This document shows positions 1 to 8,361 of a stretch of 47,325 nt of DNA, piece by piece. Origin of the DNA: Pseudorhodobacter antarcticus (GTDB lineage Bacteria > Pseudomonadota > Alphaproteobacteria > Rhodobacterales > Rhodobacteraceae); assembly GCA_945860375.1 (NCBI GenBank), contig CAMAQR010000030.1:1-47325 (forward strand), given 5' to 3'. Under the pieces are notes generated by a model. That model had not been told where the DNA came from and did no database searches. It saw only the letters and a program-made list of their open reading frames with translations. Both the position numbers and the translations under genes were made by a program. Position 1 is the first letter of the stretch; every line of letters begins with the position of its first letter.

Positions 1-692
1 TTTTTCATCACCGAAACCCGGTCGCAGAGCCCCATCATCTCGCGCGTGTCGTGGCTGACGAGAAAGATGCCAATGCCTTGCGCTTTGAGTTCGCGAATCA
101 GGTCCGCGACCATAGCCGTCTCATGGACACCAAGTGCCGCCGTCGGCTCGTCCATAATCAAGATGCGCGCGTTGAAATAGACGGCCCGCGCTATAGCCAC
201 AGACTGGCGCTGTCCGCCCGACAAGGCGCTTACCGGCACGGTAAGCTTGCGAAAGCTTGGGTTGAGCCGGGCCATGATTTGGCGTGTCTCGGCCTCCATC
301 TGCTCATGATCTACCAATCCCCACGCTGTGGTGAGTTCGCGGCCCAGGAACAGGTTTGACGCGGCATCGCGATTGTCGGCCAACGCGAGGTTCTGGTAGA
401 TTGTCTCGATATTGTTGCGTCGGGCATCAGCGGGGCTGTTAATCTGGACGGGGCGGCCATCGATCCTGATTTCGCCAGAATCAGCTTTCTGGGCGCCCGC
501 GAGGATCTTCATCAGGGTCGATTTTCCGGCCCCGTTGTGGCCAAGCAGCCCCATGACCTCTCCCGGGAAAAGGTTAATTGTGACCCCGTCGACCGCCTGC
601 ACGCCGCCGAAGGAAACGCGGATGTCATGCATCTCGACCAAGGGGCCGGGCTTGACCGCAGCGCGCTCCAATACTCTTCCAGATACTTCCAT
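1..692 (-). CDS. Sugar ABC transporter ATP-binding protein (FrcA/XylG-like), 3' end cut by window edge
   Basis: This is the ATPase of a carbohydrate ABC importer, acting at the inner face of the cytoplasmic membrane. The translated minus strand begins MEVSGRVLERAAVKPGPLVE. It has a Walker A LLGHNGAGKST near residue 50, a Q-loop region IETIYQNLAL, the signature ALSGGQRQSVAIARA, Walker B ARILIMDEPTAA and the switch histidine in LVSHDT. The reading frame is still open at base 1, so the C-terminus lies outside the window. About 230 residues are seen, and the family of single-domain ATPases is about 260 long, so it is probably nearly complete. AAGGAG sits just upstream of the ATG. It is divergent from galM, and it is the obvious partner for the binding protein and permease at 3223-5518, which have no ATPase beside them. 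A double-domain RbsA-type protein cannot be excluded. Confidence 0.9.
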   Translation of the reverse strand, partial: MEVSGRVLERAAVKPGPLVEMHDIRVSFGGVQAVDGVTINLFPGEVMGLLGHNGAGKSTLMKILAGAQKADSGEIRIDGRPVQINSPADARRNNIETIYQNLALADNRDAASNLFLGRELTTAWGLVDHEQMEAETRQIMARLNPSFRKLTVPVSALSGGQRQSVAIARAVYFNARILIMDEPTAALGVHETAMVADLIRELKAQGIGIFLVSHDTREMMGLCDRVSVMK

Positions 693-699
693 TATTCAT

Positions 700-745
700 C
701 TCCTTGCGCCATATTATCTCATATACTACCATTAATTCACCTGCT
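700..745 (-). promoter_or_regulatory. Promoter/operator region of the divergent ATPase gene
   Basis: The short A+T-rich gap between the ATPase and galM reads GTGAATTAATGGTAGTATAT on the minus strand (721-740). This closely matches the element before the decayed pdxA copy at 16362-16378, where the same string has TG inserted before GGTAG. The 11-mer TGCGCCATATT at 705-715 recurs at 3156-3166 before the binding-protein gene. I infer a shared operator; the regulator is not proven, but the DeoR-type protein at 9952 is the only dedicated regulator in the cluster. Confidence 0.45.
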
Positions 746-774
746 GGCAAAGTCAGGCTTTCAGAACCCGAGCG

Positions 775-1806
775 ATGGGGAAGGCGTGTCCGGTGAAGAT
801 TTACACATTAGGCGGGCCGGACGCGATGCGGCTTAGCTTCGTCCGTGTCGGGGCTGCGATTATCGAGCTTTTAGTGCCCGACCGTGACGGCAGGCGGCGC
901 AATATCGTGCTGGCGCACGGCGACCTGTCTGCCTATCGGACACAGACGCAGTGCCTTGGGGCGATCTGCGGACGTTATTCCAACCGGATCGACGCCGGGC
1001 GCTTCGCGCTGGATGGTCAAGAGGTAGGACTGGCGGTCACGGACCGCGGCTCGAACGTGCATAGCGGGCCGCAGGGATTCGACAAGTCGGAATGGACCCT
1101 TGCGGACGTCTCCGAAGGGGACGGCATCGCCACAGCGACCCTGGCCCTGCGGAGCCCGGACGGCGATCAAGGTTTTCCCGGGACGCTGGACGCGACAGTC
1201 ACCTACCGGCTGGGGCCGAACTGGCTGGAGATCGACTACAGCGCCGTCAGCGACCGGCCAACGATCGTCAGCCTGACAAACCATTCCTATTTCAACTTGG
1301 GCGGCGAAGGGTCCGGCTCGGTCGAAGGGCATTGGATGCGTGTGAATTCAATACTTTACACGCCAAGCGATGCGCGGCTGCTACCGCTGGGCACAATCAA
1401 GCGGGTCGAGGGAACGCCTTTCGACTTCACAACGGCCAAGCCCATCGGGCGGGACCTGCGGAAAGCCCATCCGATGATCATGGCAGGCCGCGGTTTTGAC
1501 GTGAACTTCATGCTGAGCGGCCAGATGCAAGAGGCCTGCCGGGTCTGGGACCCGGCCAGTGGGCGGCTCATGCGGGTCAGCACTTCGGCGCCCGCCTTCC
1601 AGTTCTTTTCAGGCAACGGGCTGGACGGCAGCACCGTGTCGCGCGATGGGATGGCACATCGGCAGGGCGATGGCTTCTGCCTTGAACCCCATCACCCCCC
1701 CAATTCGCCGAACTTGCCCCAGTTTCCATCACCGGTCCTGCGGCCGGGCGAGACTTGGCGTAGCCGAAGCCGGTTCGACTTTACGATTGCGGAAGCGGAG
1801 GGTTGA
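775..1806 (+). CDS. galM: Aldose 1-epimerase (mutarotase)
   Basis: The protein interconverts alpha and beta anomers of an aldose in the cytoplasm. At 343 residues it has normal family length. The family landmarks are present in order: the GAICGRYSNRI block near residue 62, the histidine region NVHSGPQGFD near 95, the LTNHSYFNL block near 165 carrying a catalytic-site histidine, and the C-terminal FCLEPHHPPNSPN segment containing the catalytic glutamate. The chosen ATG gives a plausible N-terminus; a start at the internal ATG near 826 would trim 17 residues and cannot be excluded. It is followed after three bases by a lactonase-type amidohydrolase, so the pair probably handle a sugar and its lactone. 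Substrate identity is not visible. Confidence 0.88.
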   Translation: MGKACPVKIYTLGGPDAMRLSFVRVGAAIIELLVPDRDGRRRNIVLAHGDLSAYRTQTQCLGAICGRYSNRIDAGRFALDGQEVGLAVTDRGSNVHSGPQGFDKSEWTLADVSEGDGIATATLALRSPDGDQGFPGTLDATVTYRLGPNWLEIDYSAVSDRPTIVSLTNHSYFNLGGEGSGSVEGHWMRVNSILYTPSDARLLPLGTIKRVEGTPFDFTTAKPIGRDLRKAHPMIMAGRGFDVNFMLSGQMQEACRVWDPASGRLMRVSTSAPAFQFFSGNGLDGSTVSRDGMAHRQGDGFCLEPHHPPNSPNLPQFPSPVLRPGETWRSRSRFDFTIAEAEG

Positions 1807-1809
1807 CGA

Positions 1810-2700
1810 ATGATCGACACACACCAGCATCTGATCCACCGCGACCTACTGCGCTATCGCTGGACCGAAAAAATCGGGCCGCTCGCGCACTGCAGTTTCA
1901 CGACCACCGACTATGCCTACGATCTCGCTGGGCGCAGGACTGAGGGAACACTGTTCATGGAATGCGCCGTTGAGGAGGCCGATTACCGGGCCGAGGCACG
2001 GATTGTCGCTGAGCATATGCGCAGGCCACACAGCGGGCTCCTCGGGCAGATAGCGTCCTGTCGACCCGAAGTTGATGACGGGTTTTGCGCTTGGCTTGAC
2101 GAGGGACCATCGCTGGGCGTGGTGGGCTACCGCAGGGTGCTGCATGTGGTTCCCGACGCGGTGTCGCAGGACGCCACGCTACGGCGCAACCTCAAGTTTC
2201 TTGGCCAACGCGGTCTGCCGTTCGACATGTGCTTTTTTCCAAGGCAACTCGGCACGCTGGCGCTGGATCTTATACGGGACTGCGACGCGCAGGTCCTCGT
2301 GCTTGACCATTGCGGCTGTCCGGACATCGGGGCGGGTGACTTTGACGGCTGGGCGCGCGATATCGCGGCGATCGGAAAGCAAGATCATGTCGTTTGCAAG
2401 CTGTCCGGGCTGACCGCCTATTGCGCGCCGGGTCCGCATGACGCGGCCACCCTGCGCCCGTGGGTGGACCATGTTCTGGACTGTTTCGGCCCGCAGCGGA
2501 TGCTATGGGGTAGCGACTGGCCGGTGGTCAACCTTGGCGCCGGCCTGGCCGGATGGATCGATCTCACCCACGAACTTCTTGCGTCCCTCTCGCCGGACGA
2601 ACGCGCTGAGATCGAAACCGGCACCGCCCGACGGGTCTACCGCTTGCCCAGCTCGACGAGCCCACCAATCGCAACCGATGCGGCCGTGCTTCGGGGGTAA
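1810..2700 (+). CDS. Amidohydrolase-2 family sugar lactonase
   Basis: This 296-residue protein belongs to the TIM-barrel amidohydrolase-2 group that includes L-fuconolactonase and L-rhamnono-1,4-lactonase. Metal and active-site motifs are visible: DTHQHL at residues 3-8, LVLDHCGCPD near 165, VVCKLSGL near 195 and LWGSDWPVVN near 235. In the known members these residues bind the divalent metal and activate water for lactone ring opening. It is in the same transcription unit as galM, and a second homologue lies at 5515, so the cluster carries two lactonase-type enzymes. The exact lactone cannot be read from sequence. A 4-sulfomuconolactone or 2-pyrone-dicarboxylate hydrolase role is possible for the superfamily but fits the sugar context less well. 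Confidence 0.82.
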   Translation: MIDTHQHLIHRDLLRYRWTEKIGPLAHCSFTTTDYAYDLAGRRTEGTLFMECAVEEADYRAEARIVAEHMRRPHSGLLGQIASCRPEVDDGFCAWLDEGPSLGVVGYRRVLHVVPDAVSQDATLRRNLKFLGQRGLPFDMCFFPRQLGTLALDLIRDCDAQVLVLDHCGCPDIGAGDFDGWARDIAAIGKQDHVVCKLSGLTAYCAPGPHDAATLRPWVDHVLDCFGPQRMLWGSDWPVVNLGAGLAGWIDLTHELLASLSPDERAEIETGTARRVYRLPSSTSPPIATDAAVLRG

Positions 2701-3222
2701 AGGGCGCGACCTCAACCAGCAAGATCCGGTGCCGAATCACACGGTCAAGCCAGATCAGCGTTACGGTCATCCTTCTGATAACGTTCAAAAATGCGCAGTT
2801 GTGTGGCGCCCGTGCCAGCTTTTTCTGGGCCGGCTGGTTCATTTTTTTGTTGGGCGCGGGTGCGGCCTGCGGACGTCCTGCCAGCTATCATCGGGTCACC
2901 CGAGGTGGCGGCCCAAAGCCCTACCTCGCGCCCCGCCCCCAAGTGGGCCCGGTCGTCATAATGGATCTGGGAGCGATGGCGCCCTGACAGGCGCGAAATC
3001 CATTTTCGAAGCGTTGTTGGTGCGCGAGGAATAGGGCCGCGCACCAACTTGGCGGTGACATTCTTCAATCTTGGCGCGGTCATCTTCGCGCTTGAATCAG
3101 CCCGTGGACCCTTTTCCTGAGCCGTTCAAGAATTATCTTTCATAAAATACCACAATGCGCCATATTCTATCAAGAGCCGCAGCCGAGATAGAAACCGCGG
3201 CCACAACCCGGGAGGGGCTATA
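2701..3222 (+). other. Intergenic region, 522 bp, no gene recognised
   Basis: No open frame here on either strand has recognisable protein character. Overlapping short frames on both strands look like degenerate high-G+C sequence, perhaps a decayed gene. The last 90 bases become A+T-rich and carry the probable promoter of the binding-protein gene. Confidence 0.6.
3140..3170 (+). promoter_or_regulatory. Putative operator upstream of the binding-protein gene
   Basis: An A+T-rich stretch contains TACCACA at 3148-3154, which is the complement of the TGTGGTA core found before pdxA. Directly after it comes TGCGCCATATT (3156-3166), an 11-mer also found before the divergent ATPase at 705-715. Both genes encode parts of the same importer, which supports joint control. 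The assignment is inference from repeated words only. Confidence 0.4.
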
Positions 3223-4290
3223 ATGATGACCAAACCGTACAAACTACCGTTCGGCGCCTTGGCGCTGGCACTGAGCGTGCCACTTGGGGGCATATCGGGG
3301 CTTGCGACGAACTCGGCGGCCTGGGCGCAGGACGCTCCGCGCATCTGTGTCAGCTGGCGCCACTTCCAGGAAGAACGCTGGAAGATCGACGAAGCGGGGA
3401 TGCGCTCGGTGCTCGACCCAGTCGGTGCAACTTATGTCAGCGCCGACGCACAATCCGACCCCCAAAAACAGGTTGCCGACATCGAGGGCCTTCTGACGGG
3501 CGGATGCTCCGCGCTAATCGTGCTGGCGCAGGACAGCAAAGCGGTTCTCCCGGCGATCGACGCGGCGGTGGCGCAGGGTGTGCCGGTATTGGCCTACGAT
3601 GCACCGGTTGATACCAAGGATGCGCTGTTCGTCTCGTTCGACAACGTGGCCGTAGGCCGTCTGATGGCCGAGGCGATGGTGGCCGCGCAGCCGACGGGCA
3701 ACTGGGCGCTTGTCGAGGGGGATGCCGCGCACTCGATCGTCAACATCTTCCGTTCAGGCCAGATGCAGGTGCTGCAGCCTCTCATTGACAAGGGCGACAT
3801 CAAGATCGTGGCCCAGCAGAACATCCAGAACTGGAACCCGGATCTGGCGCAACAGACGGTTGAGCAGATCCTGACTCAGCAGGGCAACGCGGTCGATGCC
3901 GTGCTGGCGATGAACGATGGGATGTCCACCGGCGCTGCCGCGGCTCTGGCGTCGCAAGCGTTGCTTGGAAAGGTAGCGCTTTCTGGTCAGGATGGCGACC
4001 GTGTGGTTCTGAACCGGATCGCGAAGGGCGAGCAGACGGTAACGATCTGGAAGAACGCCTACGCCCTCGGGGCTGCGGCCGCCCAAGCTGCGCTCGACCT
4101 CGCAGCGAATACGGCGGTTCCGGGAGAGGTCACCTTCACGACCGAATCCGGGGCAAGCCAGCCCGCGCTGCTGCTGGACCCGGTCGCGGTGACCCGCGAC
4201 AATCTTAACGAGGTGGTCGATGCGGGGTGGATACCCAAGGACGTGCTCTGCGCTGGTGTTACCGAGAACGTGCCCCCGGCCTGCAAGTAA
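3223..4290 (+). CDS. Periplasmic sugar-binding protein of ABC importer (XylF-like)
   Basis: The protein captures a sugar in the periplasm and delivers it to the permease encoded next. An N-terminal signal peptide with a hydrophobic core ends at about residue 35 (AAWAQ then the mature DAPRI). The mature part is a type-I periplasmic-binding fold. Segments typical of the xylose-binding group are VLAYDAPVD near 125, FVSFDNVAVGRLMAE near 137 and VLAMNDGMSTGAAAALA near 225, then ALSGQDGDRVVLNRIAKGEQ. Length (355) fits the family. GGGAGGGG lies upstream of the paired ATGs at 3223 and 3226; either may start. The permease begins two bases after the stop. The matching ATPase is the divergent gene at 1-692. 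The ligand is probably a pentose or related sugar, but this is inference. Confidence 0.88.
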   Translation: MMTKPYKLPFGALALALSVPLGGISGLATNSAAWAQDAPRICVSWRHFQEERWKIDEAGMRSVLDPVGATYVSADAQSDPQKQVADIEGLLTGGCSALIVLAQDSKAVLPAIDAAVAQGVPVLAYDAPVDTKDALFVSFDNVAVGRLMAEAMVAAQPTGNWALVEGDAAHSIVNIFRSGQMQVLQPLIDKGDIKIVAQQNIQNWNPDLAQQTVEQILTQQGNAVDAVLAMNDGMSTGAAAALASQALLGKVALSGQDGDRVVLNRIAKGEQTVTIWKNAYALGAAAAQAALDLAANTAVPGEVTFTTESGASQPALLLDPVAVTRDNLNEVVDAGWIPKDVLCAGVTENVPPACK

Positions 4291-4291
4291 G

Positions 4292-5518
4292 ATGCGTGCG
4301 CTTGACCCAATTAAGCGTAGCATCGGTGGAGTCAACATTGACGGACCAGCCGGGATCGATTCCCGGCTGGTCGGTATGATGGTAATTCTTGGCCTTGTTT
4401 GGATCATCCTCGAACTGCTCACAGGCGGGACATTCCTGTCCTCGCGCAACCTTTACAACCTGGCGGTCCAAGTCACTGTCGTCGCAATCATGACGACCGG
4501 GATGGTCCTGCTGATCGTGGCGCGCCAGATAGACCTTTCGATCGGATCGCTGCTTGGTTTTCTCAGCGTCGCGGGCGCGATGACCCAGACCCGCCTGCTG
4601 CATGTCGAAGATGCCCAGACCTGGTGGCTGACGCTGGCCGCGATGCTGGCCGCTGGGGCCGCCATCGGCGCAATTCAGGGCGCGCTGGTGGCCTATGCCA
4701 ATATACCGTCCTTCGTCGTTACTCTTGGTGGGCTGTTGTTCTTTAGGAATGCCGCCTATTTCATCAACCAGGGCGAAACAATAGCCCCGCTCAATGAAAC
4801 CTTCGTGCGCCTTGGCGGCGGCACCGGCGGGGCCATCGGCCCGACCTGGAGCTGGGTCTTTTGCGCGGCGGCGCTTTGCTTCGTTCTTTGGATGGCCGTG
4901 TCGCGGCGCGGGCGGCAGAAGCGCTTCGGGCTTATCCCCCGCGCGCTCTGGCTGGATGTGGCGCTCACCTCGGCCGCCGCCGCATCAGTCGTGGCCTTCA
5001 CGCTGGTGATGAACGGCTACAGTAACCCCAAGACCGGGGCTGCTATGGGCATTCCTGTGCCGGTTATCCTGCTGATCGGTGTGGTGGGCGCGATGACAGT
5101 GTTAGCGCAGCGCAGCCGCTTTGGAAGCCATCTCTTTGCCTATGGCGGAAACCCCGAAGCGGCCAAACTGGCCGGCGTGGACACGCGGTTCTTGATCTTG
5201 CGGGCCTTCGCGCTGATGGGTCTGCTGTGCGGGCTGGCCGCTGCGATCATCTCGGCACGGTTGAACGCCGGGGCTTCGGCCACCGGCACGATGCTGGAGC
5301 TTTCGGTCATCGCCGCGGCGGTGATCGGGGGCACCTCGCTGGCAGGCGGGGTCGGCAGGATCTCGGGCGCCGTCCTTGGGGCTTTGTTCATGCAAAGCCT
5401 TGAATCGGGGATGATCCTGCTTGGCATATCCTCGCCGCTTCAGAAAATGGTCCTTGCCTTGGTGCTGATCCTTGCCGTCTGGGTCGATAATCGGGCGAGA
5501 AAGGTGGTGGTGACATGA
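4292..5518 (+). CDS. Sugar ABC transporter permease (XylH/FrcC-like)
   Basis: This is the membrane-spanning component of the importer, about 408 residues with multiple hydrophobic helices from residue 30 onward. Family signatures are VARQIDLSIGSLLGF in the first third and RSRFGSHLFAYGGNPEAAKLA, the cytoplasmic loop that contacts the ATPase. The middle carries an extra loop with a basic stretch (SRRGRQKRFG), as in the longer XylH-type permeases. I start it at the ATG at 4292, two bases after the binding-protein stop, rather than at an upstream in-frame ATG inside that gene. The end overlaps the next ATG (ATGA). It presumably pairs with the ATPase at 1-692. Confidence 0.88.
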   Translation: MRALDPIKRSIGGVNIDGPAGIDSRLVGMMVILGLVWIILELLTGGTFLSSRNLYNLAVQVTVVAIMTTGMVLLIVARQIDLSIGSLLGFLSVAGAMTQTRLLHVEDAQTWWLTLAAMLAAGAAIGAIQGALVAYANIPSFVVTLGGLLFFRNAAYFINQGETIAPLNETFVRLGGGTGGAIGPTWSWVFCAAALCFVLWMAVSRRGRQKRFGLIPRALWLDVALTSAAAASVVAFTLVMNGYSNPKTGAAMGIPVPVILLIGVVGAMTVLAQRSRFGSHLFAYGGNPEAAKLAGVDTRFLILRAFALMGLLCGLAAAIISARLNAGASATGTMLELSVIAAAVIGGTSLAGGVGRISGAVLGALFMQSLESGMILLGISSPLQKMVLALVLILAVWVDNRARKVVVT

Positions 5519-6378
5519 CGACGTTTCGGATCGACGCCCATGTCCATCTGTGGCGGCTTTCGCGCGGCGACAACGTGTCGCTGTCGCCATCGATGGGGGC
5601 TATTTGGCGCGACATGGAGCCGGACCAACTTGCGCCGCGCATGGCGTCGGCAAGCGTCGGGCGCATTATCGTCGTGCAGGCGGCCGAGACGCTGGCCGAG
5701 GCTCTGTTTCTCGTGGGCCTCGCCAAGCGGTATCCGATCATCGCAGGCGTTGTTGCCTGGGTCGAACCAGGGAGCGCCGCCATCGTTGAGGAATGCGCTG
5801 CCCTTGCCTCCCTTCCTGTTGTCAGGGGTGTCCGCCCGATCCGTGACGACAACCGCTCGATTGCCTGGATGCTTGACGCCCGCCTTGATCGAGGATGGCA
5901 GGCACTGGCTGATACTGGGCTGTCGCTTGACATTCTCGTGCAGGATTGGCGCGAGATTCCGCTCGCGGCCCTACTGTCGCAGCGACTGGCTCCGCTGCCA
6001 GTGATCCTCGACCATTGCGGCAAGCCCGATGTCGCAGGCGGGCAGTTTGCGCCATGGGCCGCGATGATCGAAGAGATCGCGGCGCATGGCAACGTGTCGT
6101 GCAAGCTGTCAGGCCTGATGAACTGTGCCGCGCCCGGCGCAACGGCCTCCGATGTGGCTCCCTATGCTAACCATGTGATTGACAGCTTCGGCGCGGACCG
6201 CGTCATGTGGGCGAGCGACTGGCCGCCGCTCGACCTCGCCTCGGACTATGCAAGCTGGGCGCAGATCACCGACAGTATTCTGGCTTCCCGCCCCAAGGCC
6301 CAACGGGAGACGATCCTTGCAGGGACTGCCGCCCGCGTCTACCGCTTTTCCCCAAACGAAAGACCAGACTATGACTAG
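5515..6378 (+). CDS. Amidohydrolase-2 family sugar lactonase (second copy)
   Basis: A 287-residue TIM-barrel amidohydrolase of the L-fuconolactonase/L-rhamnonolactonase group. Visible motifs are RIDAHVHLW at residues 5-13, VILDHCGKPD near 162, VSCKLSGLMN near 193 and VMWASDWPPLD near 230. It is translationally coupled to the permease (ATGA overlap) and overlaps the next gene by eight bases. Compared with the copy at 1810 it keeps the same catalytic frame but differs through most of the chain, so the two are old paralogues or independently recruited enzymes rather than a recent duplication. They may act on different lactones, or on 1,4- and 1,5-lactones of one sugar acid. Confidence 0.82.
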   Translation: MTTFRIDAHVHLWRLSRGDNVSLSPSMGAIWRDMEPDQLAPRMASASVGRIIVVQAAETLAEALFLVGLAKRYPIIAGVVAWVEPGSAAIVEECAALASLPVVRGVRPIRDDNRSIAWMLDARLDRGWQALADTGLSLDILVQDWREIPLAALLSQRLAPLPVILDHCGKPDVAGGQFAPWAAMIEEIAAHGNVSCKLSGLMNCAAPGATASDVAPYANHVIDSFGADRVMWASDWPPLDLASDYASWAQITDSILASRPKAQRETILAGTAARVYRFSPNERPDYD

Positions 6379-7294
6379 ACCTCAGACAATCGGTTTCATC
6401 GGCGTTGGGCTGATGGGCCACGGTGCGGCAAAACACCTGATCCTGAAGGGTGGGCACCAGTTGGCGGTGCTGGGCCACCGAAATCGTTCTCCGGTCGAGG
6501 ACCTCTGCGCGATGGGCGCGCGCGAGGCCGCCGACCCTGCCGATGCGGCAGAGGGTGCTTCGGTCGTGTTCCTTTGCCTGCCCTCCTCGGTCGAGGTTGA
6601 GGCCGTGGTCGAAGGTCCACGTGGCCTGCTTGCCGCCATGGCACCGGGTTCGGTGCTGGTCGACATGACGACCGCCGACCCGACCGTGACGCGACGCCTC
6701 GGCGAGCGGCTGTCTGTCCGCGGCATACCGATGCTGGATGCGGCCCTTGGACGCACCCCGAAAGAGGCAGAGGAGGGTCGGCTTGCGACCTATGTAGGTG
6801 GGCCCGCCGACCTTCTTGCCGAGATACGCCACCTGCTGGACTGTTTTGCCGACACGATCGTGCATTGTGGCGCGCTCGGGGCGGGAACCACCTGTAAGCT
6901 TGTCAACAACTCCGTTACCATCGGCATGTCCACCTTGATCGCCGAGGCCTTCGTCACTGCAGCACGCGCCGGGGTGGAAACGGGCGCGCTGGCCGACGTG
7001 CTGGGGGCGGGTGGTGCCGACGGGCGCATGTGGCGAATGATCGAGCCATGGGTGCGCGCGGGCGACGACAGCCACCTACGCGGGCCGCTGCGCATCGCCG
7101 CCAAAGACCTGCGCGCTTATGGCCGCATTGCCGAGGCCGCCGGATCAGCGATCCCGGTCGCGCAGGCGGCATCGCAGATGCTGCGGCTGGCACTCAACCA
7201 GGGCCACGCAGAAGTTTACCTTTCGGCGCTGGGCGGGGTGCTGGCCGAGCTGAACGGAACAGCGATCCGCCACCCCGAGGGGACCGCACCATGA
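6371..7294 (+). CDS. NAD(P)-dependent beta-hydroxyacid dehydrogenase (HIBADH/GarR/LtnD family)
   Basis: This 307-residue cytoplasmic oxidoreductase belongs to the family containing 3-hydroxyisobutyrate dehydrogenase, tartronate semialdehyde reductase and L-threonate dehydrogenase. The N-terminal Rossmann motif is GFIGVGLMGHG at residues 7-17. A substrate-side block LDAALGRTPKEAEEG lies near 120, and the catalytic-lysine region GAGTTCKLVNN near 175. I use the ATG at 6371, because the longer frame reads back through the lactonase gene without support. The stop overlaps the next ATG. In a cluster with a DUF1537 kinase, an LtnD-like role on a tetronate is attractive, but reduction of tartronate semialdehyde is an equally plausible reading. 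Confidence 0.82.
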   Translation: MTRPQTIGFIGVGLMGHGAAKHLILKGGHQLAVLGHRNRSPVEDLCAMGAREAADPADAAEGASVVFLCLPSSVEVEAVVEGPRGLLAAMAPGSVLVDMTTADPTVTRRLGERLSVRGIPMLDAALGRTPKEAEEGRLATYVGGPADLLAEIRHLLDCFADTIVHCGALGAGTTCKLVNNSVTIGMSTLIAEAFVTAARAGVETGALADVLGAGGADGRMWRMIEPWVRAGDDSHLRGPLRIAAKDLRAYGRIAEAAGSAIPVAQAASQMLRLALNQGHAEVYLSALGGVLAELNGTAIRHPEGTAP

Positions 7295-8361
7295 GCCGGC
7301 TGATCCCTGCCGCCACCCTTCAAACGCTTGTCCGGGCGATCTTCCGGGCGGCGGGAAGTGCCGAGGATGAAGCGCGCGATGTGGCCGAGCATCTCGTCGC
7401 CTCGAACCTGGTAGGTCATGATTCCCACGGCGTGCTGCGCGTGTCGAAATACATTGACTGGCTTGGACGGGGTGAAGTTGTGGCGAATGCGCCGGTGGCG
7501 CTGGTGGTGGATCGTGGCGCCCTGGCCCTGCTGGACGGCGGCTTTGGCTATGGCCAAGTGGTCGGGCTTCGCGCAATGGAACAGGCGATAGCCCGTGCTG
7601 CGCAACACGGTTTCGCGCTGGTCGCCATCCGCAACGCGGCCCATCTGGGACGGATCGGGGCCTGGGCCGAGAAACTGGCCGAAGCAGGGCTGGTCTCGGT
7701 CCATTTCGTCAACACTTCTGGGTATGGTATCCTTGTCGCACCACACGGCGGCAGTGACCGCAGGCTTTCGGCCAATCCAGTGGCTGCAGGGGCGCCCAAC
7801 CCGACAGGCGCCCCCTATGTGCTGGATATGGCCACATCGATGATCGCCGAGGGCAAGATCCAGATCGCGCGAAACAAGGGTGAGGCCCTGCCGCCCGGCG
7901 CGGTGCTTGACGGGGCTGGCCGCCCGACGACCGATCCCGCGGCCTTCTACGGCCCGCAGCCCGGGGCCATTTTGCCGTTCGGCGGGCATAAAGGATCTGG
8001 CTTGTCGTTCTTTTGCGAGGTGCTGGCCGGTTCGCTGACTGGCGGGCATGCCAGCAACCCGCAAAGCCCGACCGCCGGTCGGCTGGTTAACAACATGCTG
8101 ACCATGGCCTTCGACCCTGCCGCTTTTGGCCAGATCTCGGGCTTTGACGCAGACCTTCTGGCCTTGACGAATTGGGTCAAGGCTTCTCCCCCGGCGGACC
8201 CCGGCGGCGCCGTCTTGCTGCCCGGAGAGGTTGAGGCCGCGACGCGCGACCGACGGCTGCGCGAAGGTATCCCGATCGACGACATCACCTGGAGCGCCCT
8301 TGCCGAAGCGGCCCACGGCCTTGGCGTTCCACTTCCCGAACTGGAGAGCCGCGGTGCGTGA
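7291..8361 (+). CDS. Ldh_2-family NAD(P)-dependent 2-hydroxyacid dehydrogenase
   Basis: A 356-residue member of the malate/L-lactate/ureidoglycolate dehydrogenase family (not the Rossmann-type lactate dehydrogenases). Landmarks are HDSHGVLRVSKYI near residue 45, RNAAHLGRIGAWAE near 120, the cofactor-site stretch SANPVAAGAPNPTGAPYVLD near 170 followed by MATSMIAEGKI, and FGGHKGSGLSFFCE near 235. Known relatives oxidise or reduce 2-oxo/2-hydroxy acids, including 2,3-diketo-L-gulonate and 2-keto-3-deoxy sugar acids. The start is the ATG at 7291 overlapping the previous stop. The next gene starts with GTG eight bases before this stop. The likely substrate is an acid intermediate of this pathway; its identity cannot be seen. 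Confidence 0.83.
   Translation: MSRLIPAATLQTLVRAIFRAAGSAEDEARDVAEHLVASNLVGHDSHGVLRVSKYIDWLGRGEVVANAPVALVVDRGALALLDGGFGYGQVVGLRAMEQAIARAAQHGFALVAIRNAAHLGRIGAWAEKLAEAGLVSVHFVNTSGYGILVAPHGGSDRRLSANPVAAGAPNPTGAPYVLDMATSMIAEGKIQIARNKGEALPPGAVLDGAGRPTTDPAAFYGPQPGAILPFGGHKGSGLSFFCEVLAGSLTGGHASNPQSPTAGRLVNNMLTMAFDPAAFGQISGFDADLLALTNWVKASPPADPGGAVLLPGEVEAATRDRRLREGIPIDDITWSALAEAAHGLGVPLPELESRGA

Noticed and set aside
3..359. Plus-strand frames over the first 700 bases
   Set aside because: They are antisense shadows of the ABC ATPase, whose Walker and signature motifs are clear on the minus strand.
4220..4291. Upstream in-frame start of the permease
   Set aside because: The extra residues lie inside the binding-protein gene and look nothing like a permease N-terminus.
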